The notes: generated from the letters alone by a model not told the origin. Numbered from the stretch's first letter, positions 9,387 to 19,674 are shown. The stretch: DNA of 64,000 bases from Microcaldota archaeon (GCA_016188965.1 JACPGT010000010.1:1-64000), one strand, 5' to 3'. Made by a program: numbers and translations.

Positions 9387-10079
9387 TTATTCTCTTTTGC
9401 CGGCGGACCGTGGTTTGACCACGATTCGTTTGATGGAAATTTCGCGGTCCTCGTGGTGTCCGATGGCCTTGTAGCCCTGTTTTTTCAGGAACCTCTGGCC
9501 ATCCTGTTCGTCTGCTTCCAGTTGCGCTACGCGGTGAGTAGCCGTGCCATGAAAATCGGATACGGCCCTGGTTTCATGTTCATCGTAAAGCCGGCTGCCC
9601 AATTTTTTCTGTCGGTACCCGGGAAGGATGTAGCCGTGGCCTCCGAATAGTACCCGTTGCGATATTTCCTTCGGCGCTACTTCAGCCAGGTCCGATTCCG
9701 CTTGCCGAATCAGCGCGACCATTTTTTCGGGGATTATTCCCTTCCGATACGAATGGACGTATCCGATGACGTTCCCGTCGGAAAACAAGAGGTGCACTAT
9801 TCCTTCCCCGCGCTGCATGTCGCTTTGGAGCGTTTCCTCCCGACTTCGGAAACGCTGCACCACTTTTTTCAGCAATGCAGCGTTGTTTTCCATGTTTTCC
9901 GATCGTTCTTTGGCGTTTTGCTTTTCGTCCGCTTGGCGGGGCCCATAGGGCTGAACGATGGCTTCACGCAGTTCGTTCAAGTGGGCTTGCAAAATCTCGT
10001 GGAGAGCCCTACGGTGGTCGGCATTATCGTGGTCAACTTGGACGATTTTCGTTTTCATGGATTGGTAGTCACGTTCCAT
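9387..10079 (-). CDS. GNAT-like acetyltransferase
   Basis: GYILPGYRQKKLGSRLYDEHE ... FLKKQGYKAIGHHEDREISIKRI; GNAT-like A motif and C-terminus. Confidence 0.55.
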   Translation of the reverse strand: MERDYQSMKTKIVQVDHDNADHRRALHEILQAHLNELREAIVQPYGPRQADEKQNAKERSENMENNAALLKKVVQRFRSREETLQSDMQRGEGIVHLLFSDGNVIGYVHSYRKGIIPEKMVALIRQAESDLAEVAPKEISQRVLFGGHGYILPGYRQKKLGSRLYDEHETRAVSDFHGTATHRVAQLEADEQDGQRFLKKQGYKAIGHHEDREISIKRIVVKPRSAGKRE

Positions 10080-10101
10080 TCTTTATATTGTGATCTCCGC
10101 C

Positions 10102-10836
10102 CTACACTGCGTTTTCAGCGTCAACACCGTGGGGGCTGGGCTTGCCGTCGAAATACAGCGCGCCCGTCTTGTCTTCTTCGAAACGTTTCTCGGCCAGCCA
10201 CTGTAGCGTCTTTGGGAAGATGACCCAGTCGCCTTGTTCCTTCAGCCGGTTCTGATGCTCGGCGGCGGCTTTTTGCACTTGCGCGTCATCCTTGGGGTCG
10301 AACCCTTTCGGCAGACGGACGGGCATTGGCGCGGAGCGTACCAGCAGACGGCCGCCGTCCACCGTTTCTTCCACCAGATGCGTGGTCGAACGCAGGAATT
10401 TCTCGCCGGCCAGGATGGCAGCGCGAACCGCGTGCTTGCCGACGAAGGCGCGATGCCCGGCTTCATCCAGCAAGCTCAAGTCCGCGGGGTGCACGTTGAC
10501 GCCCAGGAATGCCTTGACCAGCACGGGTGATGCGATGCTCATGTACCCGCAGTACGCCACAACGTCCGGCTGGTAGGGTTGCAGCAACTTGACCGTTTCG
10601 CGGTCGAACTCGCCGCGCACGCTCAAGTCCGTTTTTTTCAAGCGTTTCTGGCGGTAGAACGCGTTGATGTCGTTTTGCTCGTAATCGATTCCGTATTGCT
10701 TTGCGATGGAGCGGGCGTTGCTTTGCGGGTTGTCCGTGAGGATGCAGACGACTTGGTACGCCTTGCCGTTCGCAGCGTCTTCGAGAATCTGGGTGAGGTT
10801 CGAACCGGAACCGGACATCAAAGCCGCCACGCGCAT
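10102..10836 (-). CDS. purN: Phosphoribosylglycinamide formyltransferase (PurN-like)
   Basis: MRVAALMSGSGSNLTQILE...NVHPADLSLLDEAGHRAFVGKHAVRAAILAGEKFLRSTTHLVEETVDGGRLL. Confidence 0.85.
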   Translation of the reverse strand: MRVAALMSGSGSNLTQILEDAANGKAYQVVCILTDNPQSNARSIAKQYGIDYEQNDINAFYRQKRLKKTDLSVRGEFDRETVKLLQPYQPDVVAYCGYMSIASPVLVKAFLGVNVHPADLSLLDEAGHRAFVGKHAVRAAILAGEKFLRSTTHLVEETVDGGRLLVRSAPMPVRLPKGFDPKDDAQVQKAAAEHQNRLKEQGDWVIFPKTLQWLAEKRFEEDKTGALYFDGKPSPHGVDAENAV

Positions 10837-10926
10837 GGGCGTCGCTCCACGAAAAAGCGAATGCCGCTTCGGTAGGCGCGCCGGTAGCATAGACCATATA
10901 TGGCTTTGCCGGTATTAATCCGTTAT

Positions 10927-11661
10927 ATGCCCGCCCAATTGCTCAACGGAAAGGAACTGGCCCAGAAAATCCGCACTAGGCTTGCCGAAGACGCGGCCAT
11001 TTTGGCCGAGACGAAGGGCCGCCCGCCCGGCTTGGCCGCCGTGTTAGTCGGCGAAGATCCGGCCAGCCAACTGTACGTGTCCAGGAAGCACCAGGCCTGC
11101 CAGGAGGCCGGATTCCACTCCGAACTCGTCCAACTGTCCGCCTCCATCTCACAGGACGAATTGCTCCGGAAAGTGCGCGATTTGAACCGGGCCGCTCACG
11201 TTGACGGCATTCTGGTGCAACTGCCATTGCCCAAGGGTCTGGATGAGCAGGCCGTGTTGGAGGCCGTACTACCGGAAAAGGACGTTGACGGTTTCCATCC
11301 GCTCAACCAAGGCCGCCTGATGCTGGGGCTGGATGGGTTCGTACCCGCTACGCCCACGACGGTCACCGTTTGCCACTCCAAAACGAAAAACCTCGAGAAG
11401 ATCACGACGCAGGCCGACGTCTTAGTCGCGGCCGTGGGAAAAGCCGGCCTCATCAGCGCGGACCACGTCAAGGACGGCGCCGTCGTGGTCGACGTGGGCA
11501 CCAGCCGCGTAGGCGGCAAGCTCAAAGGCGACGTGGATTTTGACGCCGTGAAGGAAAAAGCCTCTTGGATCACGCCCGTTCCCGGCGGCGTGGGTCCCAT
11601 GACCATCGCCATGCTTCTGGAAAACACGTTCGAATCCTACCAGAAACGCAACGGCGTTTAA
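10927..11661 (+). CDS. folD: FolD-like methylenetetrahydrofolate dehydrogenase/cyclohydrolase lacking the internal GRSxxVGxP segment
   Basis: LNGKELAQKIRTRL...LYVSRKHQAC...ILVQLPLPKG...EKDVDGFHPLNQGRL...TVTVCHSKTKNL...VDVGTSRVGGKLKGDVDF...ITPVPGGVGPMTIAMLLENT; only 244 aa. Confidence 0.9.
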   Translation: MPAQLLNGKELAQKIRTRLAEDAAILAETKGRPPGLAAVLVGEDPASQLYVSRKHQACQEAGFHSELVQLSASISQDELLRKVRDLNRAAHVDGILVQLPLPKGLDEQAVLEAVLPEKDVDGFHPLNQGRLMLGLDGFVPATPTTVTVCHSKTKNLEKITTQADVLVAAVGKAGLISADHVKDGAVVVDVGTSRVGGKLKGDVDFDAVKEKASWITPVPGGVGPMTIAMLLENTFESYQKRNGV

Positions 11662-11714
11662 GCGACTCAAAGCATCGATTTTTTAATGGACTCCTCATTT
11701 GGTTGTTGCATCGC

Positions 11715-12506
11715 ATGACTTTCCTGGTTTTCACGGTGGACGTCGACCGCGACGCGGCTTGGCCCCAGAACGGCTCGGGCGCAGCGGGCACCCGCAACCG
11801 TTCCGCGCCGTCCTTCGAATCTTCCCGCAAAGGATTTTTTTCCTTGCTTGAGACCGTCAACGATTTGGGCATTCCGACGACGTTCTTCTTCGAAGCCGCT
11901 ACCGCGCTGGAGTTGGAACCGGTTTCCCTGACCGGTCACGAAGTCGCATGCCACGGCTTGGACCACGAGGACTTCACCGGCAAGCACACCGAGAAGCCGT
12001 TCACCCGCGTCGAGAGACGCACCACGCTGCAGAACGCAGTCACCTTGCTTGAAAACCGCTTCAAAGTCGAGATCGACGGCTTCCGGGCGCCCTATTTAGG
12101 CTGGGATTTGGACTTGCTGATGGCCATTGCCGAAACCGGTTTTTCCTACGATTCTTCCGTCGTCGCCGGCCATTTGAAGAACCCGCCTCTTCCTGAATTG
12201 TATTTGCCCGAATGGAAGGATGCCGCCGGCCAGAAGATGTCCGGATACTTATGGCCCCTCATGGAAGGCAAACGCGCCGTCTCGGAATACGTCGACGCAG
12301 TTTCGAAATCCGTCGTCGCCGGCGAGCCGTACATCGTTCTGGCCACGCATTCCTGGCACACGCATTGCTCGGTCGAGCGGGGCGAACTGCCGGAAGCCGA
12401 GGCCCGTTTTAACGTCCAACGCGTTCGCCAACTGCTGGAAGCGGTCAAAGGCATTCCGAATCTCGAATTCAAACTGGCGCGCGACGTGGTCCTGCAAAAG
12501 CTTTAA
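11715..12506 (+). CDS. Polysaccharide deacetylase (NodB-fold) family protein
   Basis: VFTVDVDRD..., EVACHGLDHEDF, GFRAPYLGWDLDLL, VLATHSWHT. Confidence 0.8.
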   Translation: MTFLVFTVDVDRDAAWPQNGSGAAGTRNRSAPSFESSRKGFFSLLETVNDLGIPTTFFFEAATALELEPVSLTGHEVACHGLDHEDFTGKHTEKPFTRVERRTTLQNAVTLLENRFKVEIDGFRAPYLGWDLDLLMAIAETGFSYDSSVVAGHLKNPPLPELYLPEWKDAAGQKMSGYLWPLMEGKRAVSEYVDAVSKSVVAGEPYIVLATHSWHTHCSVERGELPEAEARFNVQRVRQLLEAVKGIPNLEFKLARDVVLQKL

Positions 12507-12564
12507 GGGCCTATGTCGGCACTAACGCCCTAACCAACTTTTTTCGCAACCGGGTGCATCCGCA

Positions 12565-14118
12565 GTGATTGGAAAAGCAGTCGACGTCAAACGGGCATTG
12601 GTCAGCGTCCATGACAAGACCGGAATCGTGCCGTTCTGTCAACGCCTCCAGAAACTCGGCATCCAGATTTTCTCCACCGGCGGCACCTCTAAACTCCTCA
12701 AGGAAAACGGCGTTTTTGTGACCGACGTGTCCGACTACACGGGCTTTCCGGAAATGATGGGCGGACGCGTCAAGACGCTGCACCCGAAAGTCCACGGCGG
12801 CATTTTGTACCGCCGCGACCAACCCGACGACCGCGACGACGTGTCCAAGAACGGCATTTCCGGCTTCGACCTGGTCGTGGTCAACCTTTACCCTTTCCAG
12901 CAGACCGTTGCCCGTAAAGGAGTTAGCTTGGCCGAAGTCGTGGAGAACATCGACATCGGAGGTCCGGCCATGCTGCGCTCCGCGGCCAAGAACTACGAGT
13001 ACGTCGGCGTGCTGGCCGACCCGGCGGACTACGACGACGTGGCGATGGAACTACAGGCCACTTGCGGCCGTTTGTCGTATGAACGGCGAGAAAAACTTAT
13101 GCTCAAGGCCTTCGAACGTACGGCCGCGTATGATGCGGCCATTTCCGACTACTTCCAGAACCTGCAAGGCCACGCTTTCCCGCAATCGCTTACCCGCCAA
13201 TTGAGCAAGGTCTCCGATTTGCGTTATGGCGAGAACCCCCACCAGAAAGCCTCGTTGTATTCCTGGAAACCCGGCATCGCCCAAAGCAGGATCCTCGCCG
13301 GAAAGGAAATGTCGTACAACAACTGGCTGGACGCCTACTCGGCTTTCCAAATCGCCCGCGAGTTCGACCCTTCCCTTCCCGTGGCCGTCATCGTCAAGCA
13401 CAACAACCCCTGCGGTGGCGCGCTTGACGCCCAGCAGCACGTCGCCTTGCAAAAGGCTTTGAAGACGGATGCCGCGTCCGCTTTCGGCGGCGTCTACGCG
13501 TTCAACACGCCGGTCACCGTCGAATCCGCCCGCGTATTGGCGGACTGGTTCGTCGAAGTCATCATCGCCAACGGCTATGAGCCCGGCGCCGTCGAAATCC
13601 TCTCTGAAAAGAAGAACCGCCGGTTATTGGATGCGTCCGCCGTGTGGAACGAACCGGCCGGTATGGACATACGCAAAATCGGCGGCTCCGTGCTCGTCCA
13701 GGAATCCGACTCCTTGCTCTACCACGACTTGAAGACCGTGACGCAACGCAAGCCCACGGACGCCGAAAAACAAGATTTGGACTTCGCGTGGAAGTTCTGC
13801 AAGCACGCCAAATCCAACGCCATCGTCTTTGCTAAAGACCACCACGTCGTCGGCATCGGAGCGGGGCAATCCAGCCGCATCGACTCCGTCCGCATCGCCG
13901 TCCAAAAAGCCCGCGCTGCCGGACTCTCACTGGAAGGCGCCGTCATGGCGTCCGATGCGTTCTTCCCGTTTCCCGACGGCGTCACGGAGGCCGCCAAAGC
14001 CGGCATCAAGGCTGTCATGCACCCCGGTGGCTCCCTGAAAGACGCCGACGTGACTGCCGAGGCGGACAAACTCGGCTTGGCCATGCTGTTCACGGGCATG
14101 CGGCACTTTAGGCACTAA
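12565..14118 (+). CDS. purH: Bifunctional AICAR transformylase/IMP cyclohydrolase
   Basis: ALVSVHDKTGIVPFCQRLQKLGIQIFSTGGTSKLL...GRVKTLHPKVHGGILYRR...RYGENPHQKASLY...HNNPCGGAL...AGQSSRIDSVRIA. Confidence 0.96.
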   Translation: MIGKAVDVKRALVSVHDKTGIVPFCQRLQKLGIQIFSTGGTSKLLKENGVFVTDVSDYTGFPEMMGGRVKTLHPKVHGGILYRRDQPDDRDDVSKNGISGFDLVVVNLYPFQQTVARKGVSLAEVVENIDIGGPAMLRSAAKNYEYVGVLADPADYDDVAMELQATCGRLSYERREKLMLKAFERTAAYDAAISDYFQNLQGHAFPQSLTRQLSKVSDLRYGENPHQKASLYSWKPGIAQSRILAGKEMSYNNWLDAYSAFQIAREFDPSLPVAVIVKHNNPCGGALDAQQHVALQKALKTDAASAFGGVYAFNTPVTVESARVLADWFVEVIIANGYEPGAVEILSEKKNRRLLDASAVWNEPAGMDIRKIGGSVLVQESDSLLYHDLKTVTQRKPTDAEKQDLDFAWKFCKHAKSNAIVFAKDHHVVGIGAGQSSRIDSVRIAVQKARAAGLSLEGAVMASDAFFPFPDGVTEAAKAGIKAVMHPGGSLKDADVTAEADKLGLAMLFTGMRHFRH

Positions 14119-14163
14119 ATCTCTTTTCCAAAGGATAAAGAATCATCCGGTGCTGATGGGGAT

Positions 14164-14511
14164 ATGGAGCCGAGTTTTCAGAAAGGCACGATTCGACAAG
14201 CGGTCCGCGAAATGGAATTTCTCCAAGAGCCCCTCGTTCTTTACCACGATCTTCCAGCCAACCTAAAGAAAAGGCCCCCCGGGGCTGAAATTCGGTTGGT
14301 CCATCTTCAGGTAAAACACCCCGTATTTCCGGAGGGAAATGTGCCGGTACTTGCGCTGGAGATGAAAGGCAAGGGGGTCAAAAAAGGCCTGACGGTAATT
14401 GGAATGCCGCACTATGATGATCCCAACGGGGTCGCAATGAAGAAAATGGCTCACTATCGTTTTACGCCAGAGTTTGCTCGACAGATCCAAGAACTCCTGG
14501 TCCGTCACTAG
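14164..14511 (+). CDS. Small hypothetical protein
   Basis: Intact 115-aa ORF between purH and purF on the same strand. Confidence 0.45.
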   Translation: MEPSFQKGTIRQAVREMEFLQEPLVLYHDLPANLKKRPPGAEIRLVHLQVKHPVFPEGNVPVLALEMKGKGVKKGLTVIGMPHYDDPNGVAMKKMAHYRFTPEFARQIQELLVRH

Positions 14512-14641
14512 CCCTTTTAAGCCTTGGGCGTCTAATACAGCGTAGGCAGGGGTAACGGAAGCCGCTTTGAGGCCCGCGACGTTCATTTTGAAGTCCAGAC
14601 GTCGTCGGCGGATTAGCCGCTTCCGGAGGGGAAAGCGAACC

Positions 14642-16060
14642 GTGTGCGGCATCATCGGCATCATGGGCCAGCAGAACGTCTCGTTCGACGTGTATAGAGG
14701 CCTCTTGGCCTTGCAGCACCGCGGACAGGACTCCGCGGGAATCGCGTGTTTTGATAAAGTCCGCATCAACCTCAAGAAAGGCGTGGGCCTGGTTTCCGAA
14801 GTCTTTTCCGACGCGAATTTGGCGCTTCTGAAGGGCCGCGCGGCCATCGGCCACGTCCGGTATGCCACGGCCGGCTCGACGCCCAAACTGGACAGCCAGC
14901 CGTTCGTCGTCGACATCCCGCACGCCATCGCGTTCGCCCACAACGGCAACGCCATCAATTATTTGGACTGGCAGAGCGCGTATTCCGACCGCACCGAATC
15001 CTGCTGCGACACCGAAGTTTTGCTGCATTTGTTTTCCGAGAAGCTCAATGGCGAGAAGCACCTGACGGTCGAGAAAGTGTTCGACGCAGTGCAGGCGTTC
15101 ATGAAAGAAGTCATCGGCTCGTACGCCATCGTCGCACTGGTGGAGAACCTGGGCATTTTGGCGTTCCGTGACCCGCATGCCAACCGGCCGCTGGTGTTAG
15201 GCCGCCGCGGCTCCGACGTGGCCTTTGCTTCCGAATCCGTGGCTTTCGACGCCATGGGCTTCGACTTGGTCCGTGATTTGAAAGCCGGCGAAGCCATGTT
15301 CATCGAATATTCGGGCGTTGTCCACGAAAAAATCCTCTTGCCGAAAGCGCCGCGGCATTGCATGTTCGAATGGGTCTATTTTGCTCGGCCTGATTCGCAA
15401 TTGGAAGGAAAAAGCGTGTACGAAGTCCGCATCGCTTTGGGCAAGGAATTGGGCAAGGCCATGAAGAACCAGAAACCCGATGTGGTCGTGCCCGTTCCGG
15501 ACACGTCCCGCCCCGCCGCATTGGGCCTGGCTGAACAGATCCAGGTGCCCATGCAGGAAGGGCTTATCAAGAACCGCTACATCGGCCGCACGTTCATCAT
15601 GCCAACGCAGGAAAGCCGGGAGCGGGCGATGAACGTCAAACTCAACACCGTCACGCCCGTGGTCAAGGACAAGGACGTCTTGCTGGTGGATGATTCCATC
15701 GTGCGCGGCACAACGGCCCGTAAAATCGTGGGCGTGGTCAAGAAGGAAGCCAAAAGCGTGCACCTGGCGTCGACTTGTCCGCCCATCCAGTACCCCTGTT
15801 TTTACGGCATCGATTTTCCCATCCAGTCCGAACTCGTCGCGTACCAGGAAAAGGACGTCGAAGGCATCCGCAAGAAGCTCGCCGCGGACGGTTTGACTTA
15901 CCAGTCACTGGAAGGACTTCGAAAAGCCATCGGAGTGTCCGGCTTGTGCACGGCGTGCCTCGACGGGGATTATCCGACGAGCATTCCGGAGGCCTTGCGC
16001 AACAAGCTGGAGTCCGCCCGCACGTCCGAGCGCAAGAAGGTGCAGCAGGAATATGCCTAG
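14642..16060 (+). CDS. purF: Amidophosphoribosyltransferase (GTG start)
   Basis: V-CGIIGIMGQQNVSFDVYRGLLALQHRGQDSAGIA...; PRPP loop VLLVDDSIVRGTTARKIV. Confidence 0.96.
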   Translation: MCGIIGIMGQQNVSFDVYRGLLALQHRGQDSAGIACFDKVRINLKKGVGLVSEVFSDANLALLKGRAAIGHVRYATAGSTPKLDSQPFVVDIPHAIAFAHNGNAINYLDWQSAYSDRTESCCDTEVLLHLFSEKLNGEKHLTVEKVFDAVQAFMKEVIGSYAIVALVENLGILAFRDPHANRPLVLGRRGSDVAFASESVAFDAMGFDLVRDLKAGEAMFIEYSGVVHEKILLPKAPRHCMFEWVYFARPDSQLEGKSVYEVRIALGKELGKAMKNQKPDVVVPVPDTSRPAALGLAEQIQVPMQEGLIKNRYIGRTFIMPTQESRERAMNVKLNTVTPVVKDKDVLLVDDSIVRGTTARKIVGVVKKEAKSVHLASTCPPIQYPCFYGIDFPIQSELVAYQEKDVEGIRKKLAADGLTYQSLEGLRKAIGVSGLCTACLDGDYPTSIPEALRNKLESARTSERKKVQQEYA

Positions 16061-17411
16061 GGCCGTCTTGGTCGCCGCCATCGGACGCGGCCACGCTTTG
16101 GCGAAGAAATTCCATCAAAGCGGAGTCGAACTTCACTCCCTGATGCCGTTTCATAATCCCGGCATCGCGGCCTGTTCCACTTCCTTTCAAATCGGCAACA
16201 TCAACGACCCGGCGGCCGTCGCCGCCTTTGCCGAGAAGATTGATCCGGATTACGTCTTCGTGGCCGGTGACGATCCCATTGCGGCCGGAGCCGCGGATGC
16301 CGTCATCGAGAAAGGCTTCGACGCCATCGCGCCGCTCAAATCCGTTGCGCGCCTCGAATCGGACAAGGTTTTCGCGCGGCAGTTCATGCAAGAATACGTG
16401 CCGGACGGCACGCCCGTTTTCCAGACGTTTACGGATGCGGACGAGGCGCAACAGTATATCGACTCGGTTCCGTTCGACGTAGTCGTCAAGCCTTCCGGCC
16501 TTACCGGTGGAAAAGGCGTCAAGGTGCAAGGCGTCCAGCTCAAGGACAAAGCCGAAGCCAAGGCCTATGCCGCCGAATCGCTGCGCACGTATGCCGGCGG
16601 CGTCGTGGTTGAGGAAAAGCTCGACGGTGAGGAATTCTCGCTGCATGCTTTCGTCGACGGCGAACACTTCGCCACCATGCCTCTGGTCCAGGATCACAAA
16701 ACGGCGTTCGACGGCGACACGGGTCCCATGACTGGCGGCATGGGTACGTTCACCGAGCCGGATGGCCGGTTGCCGTTCGTCTCGGAATCCGACTACCAGA
16801 CGGCGTTGTCCATCGTCCAGCGCACCATCGATGGCGTCAAGGAAAAGACCGGTTTGAAGTACAAAGGCATCCTCTATGCCCAATTCATGCTGACGGCCAA
16901 AGGTCCGATGCTCATCGAGTACAACGTGCGCTTCGGCGATCCTGAAGCGATGAACCTTCTTCCCCTGTTAAAGACGAACTTCCACGACGTATGCTCCGCC
17001 ATCGTGGATGAGGAACTGGAAGGCTTCAAGGTCGAGTTCGAACCCCGCGCATCCATCTGCAAATACGTCGTGCCGACCGGATACCCGGAACGCAAGGAGC
17101 AGTTCGCTTTTTCCATCGACGAATCCAAGTTGGGCGACGTGGACCTGTATTATTCCGGCGTGGAAAAGAAGCCGGACGGCACGCTGTGGACTACGGGTTC
17201 GCGCGGCTTCGGATTGGTTTCGACCGACGTAGCGCTGCAAGGCGCGTACGACAAGGCTGAATCCGTCATTGCCGGCTTGGGTTTGAAGGGCTTCCGGTAT
17301 CGGAAGGACATCGGCTCGGAAGAATCCATCCGCCGCAAAGTCGAACGCATGCAGCGCATCCGCCTGGGCAATGCCGCTGTCCGCAAGGAGCAAGTCGCCC
17401 AGAACCCGTAG
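16053..17411 (+). CDS. purD: Phosphoribosylamine-glycine ligase
   Basis: ATP-grasp: VVKPSGLTGGKGVKV..., MTGGMGTF, LIEYNVRFGDPEAMNLLPLL; overlaps the purF end. Confidence 0.93.
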   Translation: MPRAVLVAAIGRGHALAKKFHQSGVELHSLMPFHNPGIAACSTSFQIGNINDPAAVAAFAEKIDPDYVFVAGDDPIAAGAADAVIEKGFDAIAPLKSVARLESDKVFARQFMQEYVPDGTPVFQTFTDADEAQQYIDSVPFDVVVKPSGLTGGKGVKVQGVQLKDKAEAKAYAAESLRTYAGGVVVEEKLDGEEFSLHAFVDGEHFATMPLVQDHKTAFDGDTGPMTGGMGTFTEPDGRLPFVSESDYQTALSIVQRTIDGVKEKTGLKYKGILYAQFMLTAKGPMLIEYNVRFGDPEAMNLLPLLKTNFHDVCSAIVDEELEGFKVEFEPRASICKYVVPTGYPERKEQFAFSIDESKLGDVDLYYSGVEKKPDGTLWTTGSRGFGLVSTDVALQGAYDKAESVIAGLGLKGFRYRKDIGSEESIRRKVERMQRIRLGNAAVRKEQVAQNP

Positions 17412-17630
17412 CTTTTTTTCGTCTATCCGGCGATCTTGCCGCTCCAGCTCTCTTTCATGCCTCTGCGCATCTTCGGCTGTGTGCGGTCGCCGGTTCCCTA
17501 CGTCTGCGGTCCTTCGTGCGTCCACCGGTCCAATCGTTATTTTTTCTACATATTTGTTAATTTAATAAGGGATATTAATTCGGGTCGCAATCATCCTCAC
17601 TGGCTTCAAACCAGGGCAGGGGTGGCGGGT

Positions 17631-18086
17631 ATGTTGGAACTTCGGTACAAGACCAAGAGTCCCAGTGAGACGGTCGATTTGGCGGAAGCGATGGGCAAGC
17701 CGGTGATTGCCAAGGACGGACAGCGCATCGGCTCGATCGCGTCGTTCCACGCCGACCCGCGCACGCTGGTCGTCGAAGGCATTCGCGTGAACCGCGGCAT
17801 TTTCGAGCCGCTGGAATACATCGGCCGCGAATACGTCTATTCGGTGTCCGCCCGCGGAGTGGTTCTGGAAGTCGCTCCGGTGACGGAAATTGTCGGCATG
17901 CGTGTGTACGACGCGCGGGGCAAGTTCGTAGGCGAAGTCAGCGAAATCGAGCGGCGCAACAACACGAATGAGTTGGTCAACATCGAGGTGGACCGCGGCC
18001 TGTTCAAGCGCTCCATCCTGCTGCCCCGCGACACCATCAAGGACGTAGGCAAAGGAGTGCTTTTGAACGTGGCCGTTCGCGGTTGA
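17631..18086 (+). CDS. PRC-barrel domain protein (two PRC-like units)
   Basis: MGKPVIAKDGQRIGSIASFHADPRTLVVEGIRVNRG... and VVGMRVYDARGKFVGEVSEIE... pattern. Confidence 0.65.
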   Translation: MLELRYKTKSPSETVDLAEAMGKPVIAKDGQRIGSIASFHADPRTLVVEGIRVNRGIFEPLEYIGREYVYSVSARGVVLEVAPVTEIVGMRVYDARGKFVGEVSEIERRNNTNELVNIEVDRGLFKRSILLPRDTIKDVGKGVLLNVAVRG

Positions 18087-18143
18087 GCGACGTTTGAAAT
18101 GTATGCACGTACGATCGCTGCTTTCAGACGTAACGGGCGAATT

Positions 18144-18182
18144 ATTTTTCCCTTTTTCTTTTTTTCGAAAGATCTTTTTTTC
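18144..18182 (+). terminator. T-rich archaeal-type terminator region between convergent genes
   Basis: Series of T-tracts (tttttccctttttctttttttcgaaagatctttttttc) downstream of the PRC-barrel gene. Confidence 0.4.
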
Positions 18183-18187
18183 GGTTC

Positions 18188-18628
18188 CTATGCTTTTGAA
18201 AAATATTCTTTCATCGGCTCCCAGTAGCTCTCGTGCCACCCGGGCCCGTATTGCGCTTCCTGGCCGGCGGGAATCTTGGAGTGCGTCATCTTCAACACGG
18301 TTCCCTTTAGGTCCTTCGTGACGGAAAGCTCGATTTTCAAGACGGAGTCTTCCGCGTCGTCCGGAAACTCCGTTGTACGCCACGCCTGCACTATTTTCTT
18401 GCCGGAAACGAGTTCCAGGTTTTTGCCCGTGATGTAGCCGTCCCAAGCGGTGAACGACGCGCCGACTTTGTCTGAGATTTCGGCAGCCGCGCCACCGGTC
18501 ATGTCGGAATGGCCTTTGCTTGAAAGAAAGGAGTCGTAGACTTCTTGCGGCGTCACGCCTGGAAATTCGACGGTTTGCTTAATGGTGGCGGTCTTCATGG
18601 GGTTTACCTCCGTAACGCTTTGGCTCAT
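18188..18628 (-). CDS. SRPBCC/AHSA1-like domain protein
   Basis: KQTVEFPGVTPQEVYDSFLSSKGHSDMTGGAAAEISDKVGASFTAWDGYITGKNLELVSGKKIVQAWR...GWHESYWEPMKEYF. Confidence 0.8.
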   Translation of the reverse strand: MSQSVTEVNPMKTATIKQTVEFPGVTPQEVYDSFLSSKGHSDMTGGAAAEISDKVGASFTAWDGYITGKNLELVSGKKIVQAWRTTEFPDDAEDSVLKIELSVTKDLKGTVLKMTHSKIPAGQEAQYGPGWHESYWEPMKEYFSKA

Positions 18629-19674
18629 GACGCCTGGATGCTGATGCCGGGCTTATCCGTCACCGCGCCGGCCACTTTGGCCTCCAGGTTCATTTTTTTG
18701 GCCTGCGCCAGCACTTTGTCCGGTTCCGACGTCACGATGAGCATGCCGTTGCCCATGTTCCACGTCTTGTAGGCTTCATCCTCGTTGACGGGCCCCATTT
18801 CCATCAGCGTGGTCATGGCCTTGCACGGGGGGTATAAATCAATCAAATCCGCGCCCAGGCCGGATGGCCGAAGCGCGCGGCCCAACTTGCCGTAAATGCC
18901 GCCGCCGGTGATGTGAGCCATGGTGGAAACGGACGCGACGGCTTCGCCGTCGTAGCCGCCGAAAAGCGACGAAGCGAAACGCGTATAGATTTTCGAAGGG
19001 TGCAGCAACTGCTCGGCCAGGCGCTTATACTTCACGTGCCATTCGCCGCCGCCCTGATGCTCCAGGATCCTGCGGGCCAACGTTAAGCCGTTGGAACGGA
19101 AGCCGTCTTCCTTCAACGCGATAATGGATTGGCCGGGCTTGACTTTCGAACCATCCAGCAAGCGGTCTTTGCGGGCCAGCCAGATGCACGAAGCGGCCCA
19201 ATTCAGCCGGAACGCGCCGAATCCGCCGACTTTTTTGCCCAACTCCGCGATTTCCCCGTTGATGACCGACACATTAGCCATCTTGGCCGCCCTTTCCAAG
19301 CCGTGTGCCAATTGAGCCATGGGCTTCGGATCGATGCGGCTGACGTCCAGCACGTCGCCCACGGCGACCGGTTCGGCGCCGCGGATGACGGCGTCGTCGC
19401 ACACCATGGCCAATAAGTCAAAGCCGAGCGTGTCGAATTTCTTGAGACGTTCCGCGATTTCCGACTTGGTGCCCACGCCGTCCAAGTTGTGACCCATCAC
19501 GGTGTCTTTGAGGTTGGACACGTCGATGAATCGCAATGCCGAGAAGTCGTCAAAAGTGCTTTGGACTCGGCCAGCGCCTTTGCGGAACTGCCACGTGGTC
19601 TTGGAGGCCTTGTAGAACGCGTCGGAGGCGGCGTCGCCCGCTTTGACGTTGACGCCGGCTTTCTGATAATCCAT
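18625..19674 (-). CDS. purM: Phosphoribosylformylglycinamidine cyclo-ligase
   Basis: GHNLDGVGTKSEIAERL...DLLAMVCDDAVIRGAEP...HITGGGIYGKLGRAL; start overlaps neighbouring gene's end. Confidence 0.88.
   Translation of the reverse strand: MDYQKAGVNVKAGDAASDAFYKASKTTWQFRKGAGRVQSTFDDFSALRFIDVSNLKDTVMGHNLDGVGTKSEIAERLKKFDTLGFDLLAMVCDDAVIRGAEPVAVGDVLDVSRIDPKPMAQLAHGLERAAKMANVSVINGEIAELGKKVGGFGAFRLNWAASCIWLARKDRLLDGSKVKPGQSIIALKEDGFRSNGLTLARRILEHQGGGEWHVKYKRLAEQLLHPSKIYTRFASSLFGGYDGEAVASVSTMAHITGGGIYGKLGRALRPSGLGADLIDLYPPCKAMTTLMEMGPVNEDEAYKTWNMGNGMLIVTSEPDKVLAQAKKMNLEAKVAGAVTDKPGISIQAS

Noticed and set aside
14512-14641. Riboswitch or leader RNA upstream of purF
   Set aside because: Only short, weak complementarities (such as GGCG/CGCC) and no known purine riboswitch core; not supported.
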